Both the position numbers and the translations under genes were made by a program. Source: Epinephelus fuscoguttatus (taxonomy: Eukaryota; Chordata; Actinopteri; Perciformes; Serranidae). Taken from it: DNA of 64,000 nucleotides. The notes under the pieces were generated by a model. That model was not told where the DNA came from, ran no database searches, and saw only the letters and a list, made by a program, of their open reading frames with translations. This document shows, in pieces, positions 59,294-64,000 of the stretch (its first letter is position 1; the number at the start of each line of letters is the position of its first letter). The stretch is from positions 26,797,437-26,861,436 of the forward strand of contig NC_064763.1 of the NCBI RefSeq assembly GCF_011397635.1, read 5' to 3'.

Positions 59294-60513
59294 TTTGTCT
59301 GTTGGCTCCTAGCTGTGCTCTTGGCACCACCAGCTGCTGTAAATCTTTCAGCTTGTGGTGCAACAAATGCTGTAAAAACAACCACAGGTTTGGTGTGTTC
59401 AGTAGAAAGTAGACACAACTGCCTCAAAAATATCCCATTATATACATTATTTGTATTTTTTAAAGCTAGTATGAAGCCCCAAACAGTTCTGAGAAGAGGA
59501 AGTTAGTGTGTTGCTTACCTTACAAGTAGAAAAACACAAGTTGTGGTACAGTTCTGCAGTGTTTCCCTATACTGTCTACATTTCTCTGTACTGTCTGTAC
59601 GTGTGCACGACCATACAAAGAGCTGCTTAAAGCTTGTTTACTGCAGTAGTCATGGTGTTCACTTCTTCTCCAGTGAGTGACAGATACAGTAGTTACCAGC
59701 TGAGACAATAAAGCAGCCGGGCTACCAACAGAGAGCTGAAACATGGCCCTGTATGAAAGGTTTTGAAGTAGGGCTGATTTAACAGGGGGGGACAAAAAAA
59801 AAAAAAAGAGACACTTCTCAGAAAGCCAGAAGTGCCGAGCTGAGCCTTTTTCAAAAGGAGCCATGTCTAAAATATCAAGTCTCGCATCAACGACTCAGGT
59901 AAAAATGTACAGTAGCGAGTATAATGATGAGCAGTTGTGTTTATTCACTCGCACCACGCTGTCAAAAGAGAAAAAAGAGAAAACATGTTGTCTATTCAGT
60001 GGTTGCCCTGGAGCACTTGGCCAGCGCTCAGCAATGCTCTGTGTCTCCCAGTGTTCAGCTGGCATCAATCCCAGCTATATTCCTGTCACATTAGAGGGCC
60101 TGTTTCAGCCTGTAACTTCTCAGTAGACAACCTTATACTTGTACTTGTACATAAATCATTTTACCTAATATATTCAGAGGTATTCTCTGATGAGAGTGTT
60201 TCTGCAAACCTGCAAATCACTTCCATTCATTACATAGTAGTCTTCTGGGTAGACCAGTTTGTGTGTGTTGTGGACTGAGGGAGGTTGAGTAGTTTTAACT
60301 TAATCTGTCACGGACTTTCAAGATTGAGAGTGCATATTTTCACCAGAGTATGTGACTGCACTTCCTGAAGAAATATTATAAAATGAAACAGTGATTCCAG
60401 AGAGAATCACTAGAAGATAGTTAGAAGCTAAAGCCGAACTATAGGCTACAGATCACAGTGTAAAAGTGAACCACCACATCACTGCTGATCGCCACACAAG
60501 ACAATGAATATAA
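59294..60513. other. Upstream region of the unnamed gene, intergenic
   Basis: Probable promoter side of the 57317-59293 gene. An A-run lies at about 59795-59808. ORFs at 59520-60278 on both strands have no recognisable domains. Confidence 0.4.
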
Positions 60514-60697
60514 AGGGAAACTTTGCTGATATTGAACCAGCTGTGTGGCATCACAGTGTGTGCAGATGAGCAGTGTTTGGCTTCACCCCTGTGCTTCTGC
60601 CAGCACGTCTGGCAGGATTTCCGGGGGAAGTCAAACAACGCTCATCTGCACACAATGCAATGACACACAGCTGGTTGAATATCAGCAAAGTTTCCCT
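60514..60697. mobile_element. Small fold-back MITE
   Basis: Arms of about 67 bases at 60514-60580 and 60631-60697 are near-perfect reverse complements, beginning AGGGAAACTTTGCTGATATT and ending in its complement. The loop is about 50 bases. The right part of the stem has CAGCTGTGTG and GTGTGCAGATGAGC. Flanks give no clear target duplication. Confidence 0.7.
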
Positions 60698-61826
60698 GCT
60701 TCCCTTCACTGGTTCCTGTACAGCAGGGTCGGCCTTTTTTCACTGTTGTAATCATTAAAAAGCAAAAGCAGCATGTGTATACATTCAGTAGACTATATCT
60801 TCAGTAGCTAGCTAGCTAACCCTACACTATCATTAATACATGACGTGCCCCAGGCACGACATTTAGCTCCAAATCCACAAAACCAGCCTGAAAACTAGGG
60901 AAATCTGAAACGATTGCATTAGAGTCAGTGGAGCACAGCTGTGTTGTTGCTGGACTCTGGTCTGAGCCGGCCCAATGCTACGTTATGATTGGCCAATCTG
61001 CGTCCGGGGATGGAACTTAGCGAAGGGTCAATTAGATAAAAGATTAATACCTGTCTTTTAAAAAAGTATCTCATTCATGATTTACGTATCCACTTGAATC
61101 CCATACAAAAGACCCTGCACAAGATTTAAGTCAGCTCCTAAACAGACATTTCTGTCTGTGTTGTTTACTTATCACTCACATTCACACATTCAGAACATTG
61201 TTTAACTCTCTTTTCTTGAAAAGCGCCTGGACAAAGCCTAAAAATAAACATATTTAGGATGTTTATTTCTCTGATATTGTTATCTACTTTGAAAATGGAC
61301 TAGCTGAGGCTTCAAGATATGGCCCAAAATTGTGTTTTCCAGGTAGTACCTCCCAACTCTAGTCATCTGCAGCATCTCAGTGTGTTGAAATTTCTTTAAT
61401 TCAATAACAGAAGTGCTTACAGTGGCTCTGATTGTTGTTGAGTGTTACCTTTCAAAAATGGAACAAGGGCAACTTTCGATGAACCTCAGGTAGGCATTGG
61501 ATAGGCATTTTAGGTGAGTTTCAGTGAATTTTAGGACAGGTTTACGATTTTCAAGTCTGCCCTGAAACAGATTACAGTATTCATACAGACACTGAAATAC
61601 GTTCTGTTCATTGTAGTCGTTCCTTCAGTTCATCTTTCACTAGAACTACAAAGAAAACTAAGAAATACTACAACATAATACTATTCATTTCATTTTGTCT
61701 TTATTTTATTCATCTTTTTTTCAATATTTGCCAAAGATACAGCAGCATTTTATTTGTATTTCTTACAAAAATCTGCATAATTTAAATACGTAATGTTATG
61801 TCTTAATTAAACCCTCAGAGACACCG
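60698..61826. other. Intergenic, no recognised feature
   Basis: A/T-rich sequence between the fold-back MITE and the next DNA element. I looked for an MHC class II alpha-1 exon upstream of the orphan alpha-2 exon and saw none. Confidence 0.4.
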
Positions 61827-62295
61827 GAGGCCTGTACAAAGCAGGATTTGGAGTAAGTGAGGTAACTTCAGGGTTAACTCTGGGTTTTCAGTCGTACGAA
61901 GCTGGTTCTCTTTTTACAGAGTTAAATCACCATGTTAACTTATGCTGAATAGTTAACCTGCCCTGGAGCAGGTTAACTTCAGGGTATCAGATCACAGCCT
62001 GTCAACACCCCGACCTCTGACTAATCAGATCACTGAAGAAAACAGTGTCCATGGACGATATCATATGAAGTATCCTAATTCATTCATGGTTGTGATGATG
62101 CTGCTTGTAATTAACACCCTCACCTCTTTGACATGAACACGCTCGTGGCTGGATAGGAAAACCCAGAGTTGACCGAACTAGCTGATAACCAGCTTTGTAG
62201 TACCGGTTACCCAGATGGTCAATGTTAGGGTTAGTCAAGCCAGATAACGAGAAGATATCTTGGGTAAGTTGAACTGGCTTCGTAGTACAGGCCTC
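61827..62295. mobile_element. MITE with GAGGCCTGTAC ends
   Basis: Starts GAGGCCTGTACAAAGC and ends GGCTTCGTAGTACAGGCCTC; the outer 11 bases are exact complements and the match continues imperfectly inwards. Internal motifs such as TACGAAGCTGG and GGTTAACTTCAGGGT recur within the element. No coding capacity and no clear target duplication. It ends exactly where the MHC-like exon homology begins. Confidence 0.65.
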
Positions 62296-62545
62296 AGATG
62301 TCATCACCTGCCCCAAAGATGAAGTGATTACAGAAGAAGAAAATACTCTCATTTGCTTCGTCAACTACTCCTTCCCTCCCAACATCAACATTAAGTGGAC
62401 AAAGAATGACATAGAAATAATAGTGGAAGATCATTTCATCAAATACATACCCAATCCTGATGGGACATTTTATGTGTTTGTCCCAAAGGTAGGAGAAATC
62501 TACGGCTGTGCTCATGTCTCCTGTCCTCTCCAGAGGTGGATGCAT
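62296..62545 (+). pseudogene. Orphan MHC class II alpha-2 domain exon
   Basis: The plus frame reads SDVITCPKDEVITEEENTLI, CFVNYSFPPNINIKWTKND and IPNPDGTFYVF then VGEIYGCAHV. This is the membrane-proximal Ig domain of an MHC class II alpha chain: ENTLIC with the first domain Cys, FPP, KWTKN with the core Trp, DGTF, and IYGC with the second Cys. About five residues are missing between DGTFYVF and the GEIY block, and the end of the domain is unlike the family (CPLQRW in place of a W-E type end). No alpha-1, connecting peptide or membrane exon is visible nearby. It is best read as a relic exon. Confidence 0.65.
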
Positions 62546-62682
62546 GTGTTGGCGCAGAGTCCAGTGTGTGTGTGTATACTACTTTTATTTTTTCTCATTT
62601 TGTCTTTATAACTGTATAAACAGCCAACCTGCCATACTTTTGCTGATGATCAAAACAAGCATGTGTGATTAAGCTCTCCTCA

Positions 62683-63975
62683 TCATGAACTTGCATGTGA
62701 GCTACTCAAGGTCCAGACACATACAATGGTGATTAAGCAGATCAAGATGAAAATAACGTACAAGCCGAATAGCAGACGGTCAATTACAATCCCCATCATT
62801 TGCCATTCCTGTGACATATGGTTCCCCTTGAAGTGTTTGTCCATGTGGTGGCGAATGGCCATGAGATCTTTGCTCAGCTTTCTCAGTTCATCCAGAGCTG
62901 GCTCATGAAGGGGTGTCACAGGGGGTGTATCAACAGAGACACTGCTGATATTCATTGCTGGATCTGTAAAAAAAAAAAAAATCAAGATTAGAGTTAGTGT
63001 GATGCATGGCGTGACACACTGTTTAAACAACAGACAGCAATCGGGGCTTGACATAAGCACTCACACACTTGCCAAATGCAGGTAGAGTTCAGCAGTGGTG
63101 TGTAACACAGTCACTCTGACTCACCACTTTGGTTGGTGGCATATGTGCATGCAGATTTATGTCTTTAATGTAGAACCAAAGTCCACAAACAAGAGTTCCA
63201 CCCTGAATGTTTTAGCTGTCCTCTGTCAGCAGCATTTGCTGAGGTCAGCATAATGAGCTCATTTTTGTGTGTGGCCATCCCACTGTGGCGGTCACAAATT
63301 AAACACCAGAGCTGGAAGACCTGCCTGGAGATTCCCAGTCAGCTACACTGACACACAACTCACCTGTTTACATTTAATTAAGGCCTAAAGTTACTCATAT
63401 TTAAGGGCAGGCTACTTTGAGTGACAGGCTGTCTGCTGATAGTGATGTCGTGTTCTCAATCAGATCCACCCCTCGCTCCTCAAAGGCGCCAGCCTCTCAC
63501 CCAAATATAATCACATCTAGCTCCAAATAACCAAGATGGCAACATCCATAATGCTTTACTCCAAAATAGGAGTCGACAAACCCATTAGCGACGTCACAGC
63601 AGCTATGTCCATTATTTCTTCAAATCATTTTTACAAATTACTGTTTCCAAGATCAAGAAGACCGAATGAACATTAATGCTCTATTTTCTTATACAGTTAA
63701 TATCATAAGAACTTTGTTCAAACAAACTTTATACAAAATTACAGGAAAAAGATCATTTATTGTACCTCTGGCAGGTGCATGAGGGGACATTGCGACGTGT
63801 CGGCTCCTCTTTGCCCGGGGGACACAAACAATAACAGCTAGATATCGTAACACGAGGACTTTGAGCCAGTTAGGCATCACACCGTGCTGGTCACCACTGA
63901 GCTGGATGTTAGTGATAAACACCGTCTCCAACAGGCTTGCCACCATCAGAGCAAGGCTGATCGAGAAGAAAACAT
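62683..63975 (-). CDS. 5-HT3-like Cys-loop receptor, last two coding exons
   Basis: C-terminal part of a pentameric ligand-gated cation channel at the plasma membrane. Exons 63766-63975 and 62683-62963 join in phase 1 with GT/AG sites; the gene continues right of the window. The first holds TM3 (FFSISLALMVASLLETVFIT) and the start of the cytoplasmic loop (PNWLKVLVLRYLAVIV). The second carries a short loop, an amphipathic MA helix (LDELRKLSKDLMAIRHHMDK) and TM4 (RLLFGLYVIFILICLITIVC), ending a few residues later at the stop. The layout matches human 5-HT3A, and HTR3A/HTR3B lie on human 11q23 with the other genes here. The paralogue cannot be told from this fragment; another teleost 5-HT3-like or a ZACN-like receptor is possible. 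The loop is shorter than in human 5-HT3A. Confidence 0.82.
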
Positions 63976-64000
63976 CTACAGGAAACACAAAAAGGGTGGA

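Noticed and set aside
62546-62611. Continuation of the MHC-like frame to a hydrophobic end (CVCILLLFFLILSL)
   Set aside because: Tempting as a membrane segment, but it follows a GT-rich tract directly with no exon border, connecting peptide or family similarity; read-through into flanking DNA.

Overview
This is teleost fish genomic DNA. It carries intron-rich vertebrate genes with canonical GT/AG splice sites, no operons, tRNA-derived SINEs, L2/Rex-like LINE fragments, TTAA-flanked, hAT-like and Harbinger-like elements, and long CA and AT microsatellites. The gene set (vsig10l2, nectin1, thy1, bud13, snrnp35 and a 5-HT3-type receptor) largely matches genes that lie on human 11q23-q24, snrnp35 being the obvious exception. 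The species cannot be fixed from the sequence; a percomorph is likely.

Layout, left to right. (1) 745-2445, minus strand: the first three coding exons of vsig10l2 (signal peptide, V-set, C2-set); the rest of the gene lies off the left edge. (2) 2446-7512: intergenic DNA with a SINE, an intact-ended hAT-like element with a perfect 8-bp target duplication, and a LINE remnant. (3) 7513-35043, minus strand: a complete ten-exon nectin-1 gene, 501 aa. Introns 1 and 2 are large and full of repeats, including a composite of three DNA transposons nested at 15962-19140. (4) 35044-43953: the intergenic space between divergent nectin1 and thy1, filled by a palindromic TTAA element, a second TTAA element with LINE pieces inside, and a third element interrupted by an L2 LINE. 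(5) 43954-44666, plus strand: thy1, 153 aa, with a GPI signal. (6) 44667-47674: a minisatellite and an inverted pair of repeats. (7) 47675-52738, plus strand: bud13, ten exons, 508 aa; its last intron holds a second copy of the palindromic element. (8) 54332-55039, plus strand: intronless snrnp35. (9) 57317-59293, minus strand: a small four-exon gene I cannot name, 185 aa, with motifs reminiscent of ciliary microtubule-binding proteins. (10) 62296-62545, plus strand: an orphan, degenerate MHC class II alpha-2 exon lying flush against a MITE. (11) 62683-63975, minus strand: the last two coding exons of a 5-HT3-like Cys-loop receptor that continues beyond the right edge.

Functionally there are two groups. 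One is a run of immunoglobulin-superfamily surface proteins (VSIG10L2, nectin-1, Thy-1). The other is a pair of splicing factors (BUD13 of the RES complex, SNRNP35 of the U11/U12 snRNP). Neighbourhood here reflects conserved synteny rather than co-regulation. The most unusual sequence is the pair of near-palindromic TTAA elements, each carrying two head-to-head copies of a cysteine-rich domain resembling the intracellular domain of P2X7. No LTR retroelement, endogenous retrovirus, Polinton or CRISPR array was recognised. Exon boundaries were read by eye from splice sites and phase; family names come from memory of protein families, not from a search.
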